Assembly: GCA_029204225.1 (NCBI GenBank) | Contig: CM055110.1 | Span: forward strand, 35,489,936-35,553,935 | Direction: 5' to 3' | Length of the DNA stretch: 64,000 nt | From: Diphasiastrum complanatum | Lineage: Eukaryota; Streptophyta; Lycopodiopsida; Lycopodiales; Lycopodiaceae | Part shown: positions 26,347 through 39,041 of the stretch, in pieces | Layout of the letters: the number at the start of each line of letters is the position of its first letter | Position numbering within the stretch: position 1 is the first letter of the stretch | Notes under the pieces: model-generated | Told to the model about the DNA's origin: nothing | Databases searched by the model: none | What the model saw: only the letters and a program-made list of their open reading frames with translations | Program-made: the position numbers and the translations under genes

Positions 26347-27887
26347 TATAGGGATTGTACATTATAAGGAGTAGCCATTATAGAGAGCTTCAAAAAAACC
26401 GATTTTCCAAGAGTTCGAGATTTACGGCAGTCAGAAAGCGTAAATTGAAGCGTCGGTGCATAGTTTTGGGCATATGAAAGTATAGGGATTTTCATCCTAT
26501 GTATAGCATCAGACATGGTAAAAAATGATTAAAAACCAAAAAATTTGCAGTTAGTTGGTTGAATAAACCGGAAATGGGTTACAATTTTCTCACCGAATTG
26601 GCAATACTATTCATTGTCTATGCTCTGTTTTGGACACCGTAAGACAAGAAGGAAGCTCTTCTAAGCCATTAGTCAGCATGGAGAGACTTTGAGGTTTCTA
26701 TTAAAGAATTGGTTGTTATCAGAGAACCTAGAAGTTTTGCGATAAAAGTACAAAAAAAGGCCATTTTTGAAGTTGACCTTATCTCACCATCTCTTCACCA
26801 TTCTTGGCAAGTAAAGGCTCTATAGACTCGCAATTAGTAGGGCAACCCTGGTCTACAACTTAGATTTGGCCAAAAACCATTCATTGAGGCACCTGATCAG
26901 ATAAAAAATGCATAGGGAGAGCATGGTCGTAGCAAAGAAAGAAAACTCGTTAAAAATTGGTTGCATGCATTGAGGAAAGGTGTTTCCATGGTACTTTCAA
27001 GTGCATCACGTTTCAAGGGTGAGAATTTAACGCCCAAAAAAATCTCAAGTCCTTTCAATCAAATCAACAGTCAAGACTAAGGAGGACTTTAAAAGCCAAG
27101 ATTAAGCCTTTTGAATTCTATGTCCAAGATTGGCTAAAAGGGACCCGAAGTGCTTTGAAAGGCAGGATAGCCTTCAACTTCATTAAATATCTTCACTTTG
27201 AAAGGGACCCAAGGCTGTGAAATTCAAGTAAAGTGAAGTTTCTTCAATAAGAAGAAACAATACATTTTTTAAAAGGCCCTTATTTCCACCTCCTTTAACA
27301 GTTTTGGACCAAACGAAGGGCACCTGGACTGTACCTACAAGCACGGTCTGCCAAAATAGAGTATTTTCCATGGAGAAATTGCTCAGTGGATGCCAAAAGT
27401 GATTCTATCCCCTTTGGGAGTTCCAAGGTAGGAATGAGTGCCTAAGAGCATTTTGGAAACGGAAACCATCTTGGCTTCTGATTTGGCAATAAAGGGGTGG
27501 GTGGGCCTGGTAAGCAAAATTGTGAGGTCACCAAATCAAGATTTTGACATTGCCATTGTGCCCAGAATACCTCTTTTAGCTTATGGTTGCAGTTCTAGGC
27601 ATTTTGAAGATGGCAAACATGGGAGAGTCCATTTAGAGTGAAAATAGCAAATTGGAATGGATTTCCAACTATACAGTGTCAAAGTTCAAAATGAAGAACA
27701 TACTGATAGGCAATGAGTGAAGACCACCAAATGAAGTGGACATCAAAGTGTGTGACAGAAAAATGAGAAGGGCGTTGACCTTCACAATTTATCGATGATG
27801 GACCACATCATTGCCCACATCAAAGCCAATTCTAGGATGTACTGAATAAGCAGTTCAAGACATTAAATCCATCAAGAATAATGTTTT

Positions 27888-28199
27888 TTGAAGTCAAAAT
27901 TGAATAGTGCCCCTATGGAGCAAGGGGAGCAAATTCAAACTTATATCACCATAATCAAGGCAATAAGGGATGAATTGAATTCTATAGGCGAGCGCATACG
28001 TGATGCCAAGTTGGTGCACACCATATTCTGCGAGATTGCAGATACCTATAACATGTTCATGAGAGAGATAACATCAAGACAAAGACCACCAACCTTTGAC
28101 GAGCTCACAGAAATCTTGATGCAGGAGGAGCAACGACGGAAAATGGTGAAAGCTGACAAAATTTCCAGAATTCACACGTGTGGGGAATGTCCACAAGAG
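27888..28199 (+). pseudogene. Ty1/copia gag remnant (UBN2-like)
   Basis: The 104-codon frame follows the copia Gag pattern: an EGEQIQTYI-like helix, IRDELNSIGERI, then an LP-x-x-Y/F region (CEIADTYNMFMREI) and PPTFDELTEILMQEEQRRK. No zinc knuckle follows; the reading breaks at about 28200 in unrelated LTR-like sequence. Confidence 0.8.
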
Positions 28200-28202
28200 T
28201 GA

Positions 28203-28850
28203 CTGATCTTAATTAAGCTTTGTGATTGGCACTATAACCTGATTCTAGATTGATCAACAAAATCTAGTTCATAAGAAATGGCTAATCCACAATCCAGCAT
28301 GCTAATCAACAGAATATAATAGCAATGAATCAAAGAATGAATAAAAATACAAGATTTCAATGTATGAGCATTAGCCTCAACACGAGTTAGAGAGAGAGAG
28401 CTAGAAAGATAACAAGCAATATTTGTTTAGATCCAAAGTGACATGAGATAGCTACAAAACTTTGGTTCTTCATCATTGATTGTGTGGAGAGCTACACATA
28501 TTTATGGAGTTTGAGGTAGCTCGAGGTAGAACCATATCTATCCACTCCAAAATGACATCTAAAGTGACACCTAGAGTCTATGTGACATTTGTCACTTGTC
28601 ATGCATGAAATTCTACCAACTTTTTACAAGTGTACTAGTTCTAACTAGAAATGTCCAAATCATCATGCATGTGTCCATTAAACTTTGTGCATTCCTTGCA
28701 TGTCACTATGAATCACTTACGATTAATGCATGTGAGTTGCCACGAGTTTCTACAAGCATAATCATGCTAATTCTATGTCTACAAACTATATGCAAGTTGC
28801 ATTTATCAAACTAGATAATACATAACCATGTAGCTCGAGTTCTATGTAGG
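28203..28850 (-). other. LTR-like stretch, probably minus strand
   Basis: On the minus strand it shows a TATA-like CCATAAATATG near 28500 followed by a CT-rich run (28388-28401), as in plant LTRs. Neither end could be fixed. Confidence 0.3.
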
Positions 28851-28859
28851 CCAAACTTG

Positions 28860-29262
28860 GCATTTTGCATTAATGAGCTACATACTTGCATGGTACAACA
28901 TTTGTAGCAAGCCAAAAAATCAATATGGATTGTTTTTTCAATTTTAGCAAAAGCTTGTCATCAAAATACTGATAATCAAGCTCTTGTGGCACTTTGGCAC
29001 CCTGCGTGTGTATAAAAGGACTTTAAATCTTTTTGCGGACTTTTAATGTCGCAAGGCCTAATAGTCAAGTTAGTGAATAAAAAGGGCTCCCCCAATTTTC
29101 GAATTTCAAATAAGAGAGGTGGAGATTGGCCAATAGGATTTGATACTAAAGCCCTAAAATCCACTATATTTTATGGTGGATTCGAGTAAGTTTTGTACAT
29201 TCACCATTTATTTCAATAAAGCAAGTGGATTTGATGCTTATTGGAGTTTATCTTTATTGTAC

Positions 29263-29319
<57 letters not shown>

Positions 29320-29546
29320 ATAGTAAGACCTATCATTGTGAGTAGTGTTAATTGCTAGTGTTAATGGATTGTAGTGTTAACGGTTAGTATTAGATGTGGA
29401 TCTTGAACATATGCTTGACTATGAACTATGTTATCTCTCTCATGGGAATGAATATCCGCGTGACAACATGTTAATCTTTTTCATCTCATTTGATGCTTGA
29501 TGTGCTTGGATCTAGGGTTGAAGGTGGATAGGAAATATCCGCTACA
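28860..29546 (+). repeat. LTR A, 5' LTR of a Tat/Athila-like element (start approximate)
   Basis: Contains TATAAAAGGA (29011), a (GT)n(GA)n block and repeated AGTGTTAA words (29344-29385) that recur in LTRs B and C. It ends CTACA at 29546, directly before a tRNA-Asp-type primer site. Confidence 0.6.
29264..29319. repeat. (GT)n(GA)n compound microsatellite
   Basis: About 16 GT units followed by about 12 GA units, inside LTR A. Confidence 0.95.
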
Positions 29547-29550
29547 ATTT

Positions 29551-29568
29551 TGGCGCCGTTTTCGGGGA
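29551..29568 (+). other. Primer-binding site, tRNA-Asp type
   Basis: TGGCGCCGTTTTCGGGGA is close to TGGCGCCGTTGCCGGGGA, the tRNA-Asp-complementary site known from Athila/Tat elements. It follows the LTR end by four bases (ATTT). Confidence 0.8.
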
Positions 29569-30469
29569 GCTACGCCAAGTTTTCATTTTTCAACATGTTT
29601 CTGATCCATGCTTGGATGTTAGCTTGCATTTAGGCATCTTGTCTTGGCATAATAGTGTTAAAATTGCATTTTAGGATTAATTCAGGAGATATTTTGATTG
29701 ATTTGTATGGATTTTTTTGCTTGAAATCTGTTTTGATTGTCGAGCAAGAGAAGCCAGACAGATCACCATTCCTAAGATCCATTTGGATCTAAAGAAATCA
29801 GAGAAATTAAAAAAATTTGTTCATTTCTGCCATTTTGGTAACAAAAGGGGCAAAATCTTCATCAGTCACTCATAACTTTCTGTTCCTTTGCAACCAACCT
29901 TTGCCAAGTTGCAAACAGTACCTCCATAATGCAGTGAAGCTATAGTTTAAAGGGAAAAGGTTACTTGCCAGCCAATTTTTAGAAATTGAACAAAAACCAC
30001 AAAAAAAGTGAAAAAATCTCTAAAAACAAAAAATTACTGAAAACCAACCTTCACATGGTCTATTATATTTTGATCTGACCCAGATCTACTTAAAGCCAGG
30101 TCAGTGAAGGTTAAATCCAAAAATAGAAGGCTAAAGTGATCGTTCCACTAGTTGTTGGTAACCTTTTGTAGAAAGTTTTACACCTTTCTACAAGAATATC
30201 AGTTCTCTAAGAGGAACCTTCGTCTGAATCTTCACCAGAGTCACAGTTAGTCCATCATACTTTTGGTAATCAATAAGTTGGGCAAATGTTAAGTCAAGGT
30301 CAGTTGTTATACTGAGCTATTTTGTAAAAAAAATATTCTTTTTTGCAAAAACAATAGTATCACTCTTGATCCTACGTTTGAACCTTCACTGATTTGTCTA
30401 AGGTTTTCAAATATAGCTATTCATGATTTTTGAGTTCGGAAAAGATGTAGGATAAGATGACCTTCAATG
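29569..30469 (+). other. Untranslated leader of the LTR A element
   Basis: Non-coding, with AACCTTCAC-type words also found at 33.8-34.7 and 36.2-37.0 kb. Interrupted at 30474 by the insertion of a minus-strand element; 34967-35179 is probably its continuation. Confidence 0.5.
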
Positions 30470-30474
30470 ATTTT
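30470..30474. repeat. Target-site duplication ATTTT (left copy)
   Basis: ATTTT at 30470-30474 matches ATTTT at 34962-34966. Confidence 0.7.
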
Positions 30475-31294
<820 letters not shown>

Positions 31295-31482
31295 GGGTCC
31301 ACGGCCCAAAGTATATGCCAGTCCCTCGGCACTAGGTTGTGACTGTCGTGAAAGGGCGCTGTTGTCGGTTCTTTTATTGTTGGGACATGGGTGCTTCAGG
31401 AAAAGCGTGGATTGAATTCGCTTCCGTAAAACCTGAGTCTTTATTAGTGGATGATCAGCAAGAACCGGGACTTGCCAGATTT

Positions 31483-32157
31483 TCAATAATATCCATTAGG
31501 GTCTGGTGGCCATTCCGGATAACCTTGTTCATCAACAATTGGGTAGTTGAGGCATTCCATCATAGTATCCCAAGATAAAACTCCATCCTTATAGATTGGC
31601 GCAACTGGTCCCAATGTCATAGATTCCCCCAAATTGTAAGGTAGATATGACGTGCTAGCTTGACTTTCTTGTCTGTCCAGGTATTCGAGGTATGCCATAA
31701 CCTAACGACTTTCCTCAACAGTCAATATCATAGATTGAGGACAAGGCTTTGTCATTGTAGACACTGGTGCTTGTTGTACTAGAGGCCTATTTGAGCTTGG
31801 ATTCCCTGAATTTGGCCTATGAAAAATGGATATACCCAGATTTGGCATTGGTTTGGGCTGCTGCATTATGGAACGGTGAGACTTTAGTTGAATCTTGCTC
31901 GTTGAGGGAGAATCATAAACTTTAGTCTTCCCTTGGTCATTGCACTTCCCCGTTGAAGGTTGCGTGATGGCACTGTTTCTTGGATCTTGTGCTGAATTGC
32001 CTTCAAGTTGCCATGTTGACACTAGTCTTCTTTGTAATTGATCACTAAGAATTCTTTGTAGTGATTGCGCCAAGAGACTTGGTAAAATCTGTTGGACTTC
32101 GTCGGATGTCAATTTCTTGACTTCCTCAGTTACCATTGGCATGATGGATTCTACCAT
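31483..32157 (-). pseudogene. Decayed gag C-terminal / linker region
   Basis: Two adjacent minus-strand frames (31702-32157 and 31483-31698) with a Gln/Ser/Pro-rich part and a hydrophobic ending (PYNLGESMTLGPVAP...YPEWPPDPNGYY). No family recognised on its own; position after a zinc-knuckle region suggests the end of gag. Confidence 0.5.
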
Positions 32158-32435
32158 CTATGTCTTCTGTGATGGTTTTACTTGTTTGCCCGAGGGTATC
32201 TTTGCATACTTTGGGACTTTTTCCAGATTGTTCTCTTCATCACTCGTTTCATAACCCAGTGGCACCAAGATTTTTCTTTATAGTGAGTTCGAGGTGGAAG
32301 GGTCACCATAGGTGCATGTCGGTCTACATAGGCCAAATGCCTCCTGGCTATTTGTGAATTTCTCATCGGCCAATCTAGGCATGGATGATTAACTCTGCAT
32401 TGTGAACATGAGGGATCAAATGTTGATGGATCCCC

Positions 32436-33279
32436 TCAATGTGGACATTCAGCACGACGATGTTTTCCTCCGCATCCATAGCACCTAACTAAGTGCAGTA
32501 TGCCATCACGTCTAAGTTGATAGGCATACACCGGTAACAGATTTCCCTTTGGATCTTCCACAAAATAGACTGGTAAGCTGTTATGTTCCTCCATTGAGTT
32601 CAGTGACACGCAAGAAGATATAACCAAAAATTCTACCTTGCCACTATTTGTTGAAGAAACTCCTGATTTAGATAGATCAATCTGACATCATCCTTCTGGT
32701 GAGCTCCTTGTTGGTTTGATTCTGCTTCTGACCGTTGAACCGTTGGATCTTGATGTCGACGAACTTGTTGCTCTATATTTTGTCCTTTTGATAAGCATGA
32801 ATTTTTTATTGGACACCTGGTACTTGGATGATCTACAAAGCAATAGGTACATTTGTCCTTTTCAAGAAACTTAATAGAGCGAGCATAAGCTTGCTGACAG
32901 CTTGAAGTGCAAGGTTCTTGGTTGATCTGCTTGCACTTTGTTGCCTTGTATGGGATCCCATTCTTGTTGGATCATCGCTCGTTGTCGACCTTTGTTCTTC
33001 TGATTCCCCATCTGGATAGGGAAAATCCTTCTTCCCGTGTGAGATTTCCAACAAGACAACATCTTTACAAAGTTGTGCAAGCGATGCATAGGATGCTAAC
33101 TCTTCCATACCATATTTGATCCTTTTGGGTAGTCCGGCATAGTATTTTGCCATGATGATCTGTTGGAAAATCGGGGGATCACAATCCTTCACTAGATGAT
33201 AGATCCGATAGGTGTAGTCTCGGATTATTTCATCATGGAACTTTTTTAATTTCAATAATCCTACAAGGGCGGTCTCCAT
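32436..33279 (-). pseudogene. Decayed gag with two zinc-knuckle-like motifs
   Basis: Starting near 33279 the minus strand reads a gag-like helical domain (FHDEIIRDYTYRIYHLVKDC, AKYYAGLPKRIKYGMEEL). After a frameshift comes CTYCFVDHPSTRC (near 32835-32855) and later CYGCGGKHRRAEC (near 32440-32480), both CX2CX3HX4C knuckles rather than the common CX2CX4HX4C. The frame is broken several times. Confidence 0.65.
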
Positions 33280-33959
33280 AGTTCAGCACTAGAATTTCGC
33301 AAAGTAGCTAGATGGTGAATTGCTTCAAGGTTTGCTCAATGACTCTCGTGTTTCAACTCTTTCTCTTTTTTTTTGTGAGAGATGGAGAAGAAGAAAAAGA
33401 GAAGAGAATCGGTAAATGATGGATCAGTATGGATGAGAATAGAGACAGAAATGGACTTATCTAGCAGAGATGGAGATAGAAGATGGAATAGAGATGGAAA
33501 AGAAGAATGATGGATGGATAGTGGTTGATGTGGAGGGAACTGATCGGCTTGATCTGAGGTTCATTCACTTGATTCAGTCCAGGATTGTTGGATCTTGATG
33601 AATAATGTGATTGCAACCTAGATTTGACAAGATCCGATTAGTTTCAGTTGGCTAATAGCGTGATTTTAGCCCTTTTTCTTGGTTTTTTTGTGGTTTTCTT
33701 TTTTTTCTTGAGATTTCTTCAGATAAGAGTGAATCTAACCTTCAACCTTCCTACCATAGCTGTATCTGGACCATTTCTAGAAATGTGAGTTCTGCAAGAC
33801 TTCTTGATGGATAGATTTGTCAGGATCTTGAAAAAACTCAGTTTTTTGGCACTTTTTGGCACTTTTTCTTGGATATTTCAAAATCTAACCATTGGATCTT
33901 CACAAAAATTTCACAGTAGCCAGATCTAGGTTAGATCTATATATAAAACTCTTTGTGAA

Positions 33960-34545
33960 GGTTACTTCCCAGCAAATCTCAAATAATCATGAAAAAAGTG
34001 CATCGTTTTGGGTTTCTTGCAAAATTCTAAGATTTTCTAGTAACAAACCCTTGCATACAGGTATGCACTTGTATCTGAGTCAATTTCACCTGCTCACCAA
34101 GTTGCAATAGCTACTTCCCAAGGAAACTCAAAAAAATCTTGAAAAAAGTGCATTTTTTGGGGGTTTTTTTGCAAAATTTTAAAATTTTTTGGGAATTAAC
34201 CCTCAAATACTGGTACGCACTTGTATCTGAGTCAGATTCATTTTCTCACCCAGCTGCGAGAGTTATTTTCCAAGAAAACTCAAAAAATCTCAAAAAACGT
34301 GGGGGGTTTTTTTGCAAAATTTTAAGATTTTCTGGGAATGAACCCTCGCAGACTGGTATGCACTTGTATCTAAGTCAGATTTATTTGCCCACCAAGCTGT
34401 GATAGTTACTTCCCAAAGAAACTCGAACAATCTTGAAAACAATGTATTTTTTGAGATTTTCTGGGAACTAATCTTCGCAGGCTGGTATGTGCTTGTATCT
34501 GAGTCAGATCCACCTGCTTATCAAGTTGCGAGAGTTACTTCTGAA
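33960..34545 (-). repeat. Leader tandem repeats, about 130-152-bp units
   Basis: Four diverged copies marked by GCACTTGTATCTGAGTCAG at 34065, 34217, 34360 and about 34491, each with TTCCCAA..AACTC, AAAAAGTG and TTTGCAAAATTTTA blocks. Non-coding. Confidence 0.85.
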
Positions 34546-34694
34546 TATTTCTCCAAAATTTGTTGTCTGAGAATGTTCTAGGCCACTTTTTGCTCTTGGG
34601 AACCTTCACAGGGGCACTTTTTTGGGATCTAACTTTCGCAGACTTCTCTGTGTCCTTGTCTCAGTGAGATGGAACTTCAGAGAGCTCTGCAAAG

Positions 34695-34961
34695 GCCCTT
34701 TTAGCTTTTTTATTTGCAACTTGACTTAGGGGCTCTAATGTCATTTTAGAGTTTTAAACCCCTAGTCTCTCGTTCCTAGGAATTACAACTTGCTACTTGT
34801 GCTCATTGGGTTGGGCTTACATGCGCAGGATGCCAGTGCCCTCGCACTTATTACCCTACTTACAATGTAATGTGGTGGGGCCCACTAGGTAAGGCTTGGC
34901 CAACAATATTTTAAGTGGTGGAACCCACTTGTTTATTATTGTGCAGGAAATACCCACAACA
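34695..34961 (-). repeat. Truncated 5' LTR of the minus-strand element
   Basis: Only the first 267 bp of the LTR remain (TGTTGTGGGTATTTCC at 34961). The deletion removed the rest of the LTR, the primer site and the leader start; the junction is at GCTCTGCAAAGGCCC. Confidence 0.85.
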
Positions 34962-35179
34962 ATTTTTTGCATATTGAGAAACAAATGCTTAGCCTAACCT
35001 TCAAATATCAGAGATTTAAAAAAACGGGTGGGACTTGGCTACCACTAGATCAAAACTTTCAAATGGATGGTCATTCAGACCGAAAAGAGATAAACATCAA
35101 ATACAGTGGAGATTTTTTAACTGTGATTGAGGTGGAAGAGCATTGGAGCCTCGATTATATCAAATCAGAGTTGGTTCTT

Positions 35180-36030
35180 TGTTGGGAGTATTTCCAACAT
35201 ATACATTATAAATAAATTTGGAAAAATAGTCAAAAAAGTAGAAATAGTTGTGAGGGTCATGGCATCCTACGTGCGTAAGTCTATGGCCCAATGAGCACGC
35301 AAGTCAAGTTCTAAAAGGAATAAAAGACTTGGGCCTTATTGTCAATTAAATAAAACTTGAGGCCACAATGTCAAGTTAGAAAGTTGGGTCCAAAGTGAAA
35401 CTCACATGTATCATGTGATTTCCAATGTACTTTTTTAAGACCCTTGGACTAGATTGGACTCAAAGTGAATGGTGTGGACTAAGAGTCCATATTAGTAGGA
35501 GTAACCAATAGGAGAAAGGGGCAAGGGCATTCTCCATTGATAAAAAGGCACCACTTGTATCATATTTTCCATGCTTAATGAGAATGAGGAAACTCTACCA
35601 ATTTTGAAACATCCTCATTTGCTATTCCATGCTTGCTAATGCCATTGTTTTTTTGCTTTTGCTTTCAAGCTTCCATGCTTTTTGGTTTCAATAGTTTATG
35701 TTTCTCCATTAGCATGTAAAGTGAGCAAATGAGCTAACCTCCTCTCTCACTCTCTCTCTCTCTCTCTCTCTCTCCCTCTCTTTGCCACACTCTCTCTCTT
35801 CTCTTCTTCTCTTCTTCTCTTCTCTCTTCATTCTAAATCATGATGTATGTTTGTGGTTAGAGTTAGTGAGAGTAGTGTTAAGAAGGAGTAGTGTTAAAGG
35901 TGGTAGTGTTAGAGGGAAGGGTAGAAAGCAACTAAAAGTAGCACTTTGACATAGTTAGGCAGCTATTCAGTGAACTAACCCTCTTTGATAGGCGGAAGGG
36001 CAGCTCATGACTATTTCTACACACCCTATA
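35180..36030 (+). repeat. LTR B, 5' LTR of a Tat/Athila-like element
   Basis: Begins TGTTGGGAGTATTTCC. It contains GGCCCAATGAGCACGCAAGT (35288), a TATA-like GATAAAAAGG (35540), a CT-rich microsatellite (35742-35830) and AGTAGTGTTAA words. It matches LTR C over most of its length and more weakly the LTRs at 30475 and 34695. It ends near CTATA at about 36030. Confidence 0.8.
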
Positions 36031-36031
36031 G

Positions 36032-36050
36032 TGGCATCGTTGTTGGGGAT
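36032..36050 (+). other. Primer-binding site, mutated tRNA-Asp type
   Basis: TGGCATCGTTGTTGGGGAT equals the Athila/Tat site TGGCGCCGTTGCCGGGGA with C/T-G/A transitions at CpG positions. Confidence 0.75.
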
Positions 36051-37360
36051 AGGTTTTCACTAACTAGTTTAGTTGTTTTTGCTTTTTTAGAGTGTTTTTA
36101 GGTGGATTTTGGATAGAGTTAGCTTGTAATCTGTATTTTCTTATGCTTGGATTGTTCACAGCTAGCGTAGGAGGTGTGAGAGGGTAGAGGAGGCCCCAAA
36201 CAGCGTCTAAAGGCTTGACATCCAGTCAAAAACCTTGAAAACTCCATAACACCACACAAATCTGCATTTTGAAGCATAAAAAGGCAAAATTTCCATCAAA
36301 TTTTGTTTTCTCCAAAACCAAGCAAATTTTGAAAAATCAGAGAAAAACCATAAAAAATTCAAAAAACCCTTGTAAAAATCCAAAAAAAATCAAATCTTCA
36401 TAAAAACCCTCTCAAAGCTCTCTGAAATTTCATCTCTATGAGACCAGAACACAAAGAAGCTTGTGAAGGTTAGTTCCCAATATAAGTGCCCTTGCAAAGG
36501 TTTCCAGTGAAAAAAAAATGGAAAAATCTAGCAGAACCCTCACAAACACCAAAATTTTCAGTTCCAGTGGCCAAGAACCTTCGCAGAGAGTTTTGAAGTT
36601 CCATCTCAGTGAGACAAGGACACAGAAGAGCCTACGAAGGTTAGTTTGATTCCAGTGACCAAAAAATTGGATTTGAGTGCCTAAAAATCACTAAAATCGG
36701 AAAATTCATCAAATCCTACAGAAATAACCTTCGCAAACACTCTATTGGATTTAGAATGTCATTTTGCATAGGTGTTGAAGTCTGCAAGAGTTAGTACAAA
36801 TTATTGGTGAAAATCAGAGCAAAAAAATGATTGTGAACCCTCACAGATAGTGAAATTTTTACTTCCTATGAGAGTTAACCTTCGCAGAAATTTTTAGAGC
36901 TAGATCCATACCAGATACAGCTCTTGTAAGCCCTGCGAGAGTTAGTTCCCAATAGTTTTGAAAATCATATCTTTTTACTGTAAAAAAGAAAAAGAACCTT
37001 TGCACAGCCAACCATCGCACGATCAACCTTAGAAGACCAGATCAGTACTTAGATCTGCACCAGATCTAGCTACTGTGAAAATCTCAGGCAATCTGAGCAA
37101 GGATCAAAAAGTTATATTGAAAAAACCATTGTAAGAGGCCTAAAACCACACTATTGGTCTATCTTATTGATCAGATCCTTTAAGATCTAGATTGAATTCC
37201 ATCTACCAACAAGATCCAACATCCTTGGACTCTATCGCCTAATGAATCTAAGATCCAGACGATCAATCGCGAGAATAGTAAATCAAACACCAAACGTTCC
37301 CAGAGTAGCAGTTGCACATATTGAGACAGAACCAAAACTAGTACCAATGGATCTTATGGA
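36051..37360 (+). other. Untranslated leader of the LTR B element
   Basis: Non-coding. Repeated words such as CTCAGTGAGACAAGGACACAGA (36622 region) occur in reverse orientation at 34620-34690, showing that this leader and the minus-strand leader there are related. Confidence 0.6.
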
Positions 37361-37368
37361 TCAACATT

Positions 37369-37564
37369 GATGGAAAATGTGATAATTCAGAAACATCAGG
37401 AATGCTTTGATACCACTGATGGAAAATGCAAAAATTCAGAAACGTCAAGAACGCTCTGATACCACTGATGGAAAATGTGAAAATTCAAAAACGTTAGGAA
37501 TGCTCTAATACCACTGATGGAAAGTGTGAAAAATTCAGAAGCGTCAAGAACGCTCTGATACCCC
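37369..37564 (-). repeat. 4 x 49-bp tandem array, each unit with a primer-binding motif
   Basis: Units start GATGGAAAATGT or close variants at exactly 37369, 37418, 37467 and 37516, so the period is 49 bp. On the minus strand every unit contains TGGTATCA(A/G)AGC or a one-base variant, the initiator-Met primer site, and a fifth motif (GGGTATCAGAGC) caps the array. It lies just beyond the end of a minus-strand copia LTR region. Confidence 0.93.
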
Positions 37565-38001
37565 TGAAACGAAAAAATAAATTAATCACGAACACAATGA
37601 ATTCGGATGGATTTCAGATATGATTGCAGGTCATTGCCTACTATATCATTCCTACAATCCTCCAAAAAGTAGACAAACACTGTTGATCTACGTTATAGAT
37701 TAATACAGCATTCAACAAAAATTGAACCAGTGTGCGGAATTGATAAAAGGTGAATGAGATACACGAGCAATACCAAACAGTAATTCATTCAAGATCATAT
37801 GAACATTAAGAGTGATATGTGCGTAATAGCCACAACATCATCTATTGATCCTCTTAATTTTGAGCGTTGTATGACAGACCCATACAGCTTTTTGGCGTGA
37901 CAGAAACGGTGTTTTCCCATGAATAATGTCTCGCTTACTAGCAAACTTCTTGGATCTCTGTGGATCCTGCTTACAAAATTGTCTCGCTTGTAGGCGGACT
38001 T
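37564..38001 (-). other. Probable copia LTR (minus strand)
   Basis: Lies between the copia pol C-terminus and the primer-site array. Its low end TGAAACG would be a CA end on the minus strand; the high end is not resolved. Contains repeated GTCTCGCTT-GGCGGAC words. Confidence 0.4.
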
Positions 38002-39041
38002 CTATTTAGTATTTTTTTTAATCTGCTTTTGTATACTTGATGACTCCAAACTGCTCCTCTGTTTCTCGAATAGACCTTTGTCTAAGGCCTTTGTGAAAAT
38101 GTCAACAACCATCTCCTTCGTTCCAATGAAAGTAGTCCGCAGCATCTTCTTCCCGATTAGATCCCTTATCAAGTGGTACTTGATGGCGATGTGTTTCGTC
38201 CTTGAGTGAAACACAGGATCCTTTGTCAGATATATTGTCCATCTGCAAGACTAGATGTTCATTCCTCGTTTCGTCCAGTTCGTCAAGGAACTGTTGGAGC
38301 CAAATAATTTCATTGGCCATCTTGGCTACTGGTACGTACTCTGCTTCGCAGGATGACTGAACTACTACAATGGTCTGTTTCTTGTTGACCAAGAGAATTG
38401 TTGCTCTTGACGTGATGGTGCATTCTCCTGAGACACTTTTGCAGTCGTCCTTGAGAGATGCCCAGTTAGCATCACTGTAGGAAAGCATGTGGAACTCTGC
38501 ATCATGAGAATAACACAAACAAATCCTTCATTAATTGAAGGTATTGCAAAATTCGTTTCGCAATCTTCCAATGAGTTGAGTCTAGATTCGTATAGAATTG
38601 GCTCATCATGAACACGGCATAAGCAATGTCAAGACATGTGTATCTGGAAGATACATCAGTGATCCAATCAGCTTGTCTCAGCATAGTCAATACCATATCT
38701 CTGAGAAAATCCCTTCGCTACAAGTCTGGCTTTATATTTAGAAATATCTTCATTCGGTCCATACTTCAGCTTGTATACCCACTTGCATTTTACAATCTTT
38801 TGCTTATCTGGTAATGGCTGCAATGTCCATACCTAATCCTTCCTCATGGATTCCATCTTCTCATTCATGGCTTGGACCCATTTGTCCTTCTATGGACATT
38901 CAATTGCTTCCTCGAATGTTTGTGGTTCTCCACTGAATCCACAAAACTCTTCTGATGTAGAAGCTGAGTCTGGCACAAATCTTGCTGGCACTCTTTGTTC
39001 TCTTGTCAATCTTCTAGGAGATCCTTCTGGAACTGCAATTT
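38002..39041 (-). pseudogene. Ty1/copia RT-RNase H remnant with RT core deleted
   Basis: From 39041 downward the minus strand reads GEPQTFEEAIECP, KCKWVYKLKYGPNEDI and KARLVAKGFSQRYGIDYAET. It then jumps near 38690 to the region past the active site (CLDIAYAVFMMSQFY, KRILQYL). RNase H follows with SDANWASLKDDCKSVSG and SSCEAEYVPVAKMANEIIWL. The C-terminus (HSRTKHIAIKYHLIRDL, MVVDIFTKAL) closes it. The catalytic YVDD part is missing, and frames shift at least three times. LTR C has inserted at 39042. Confidence 0.88.
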
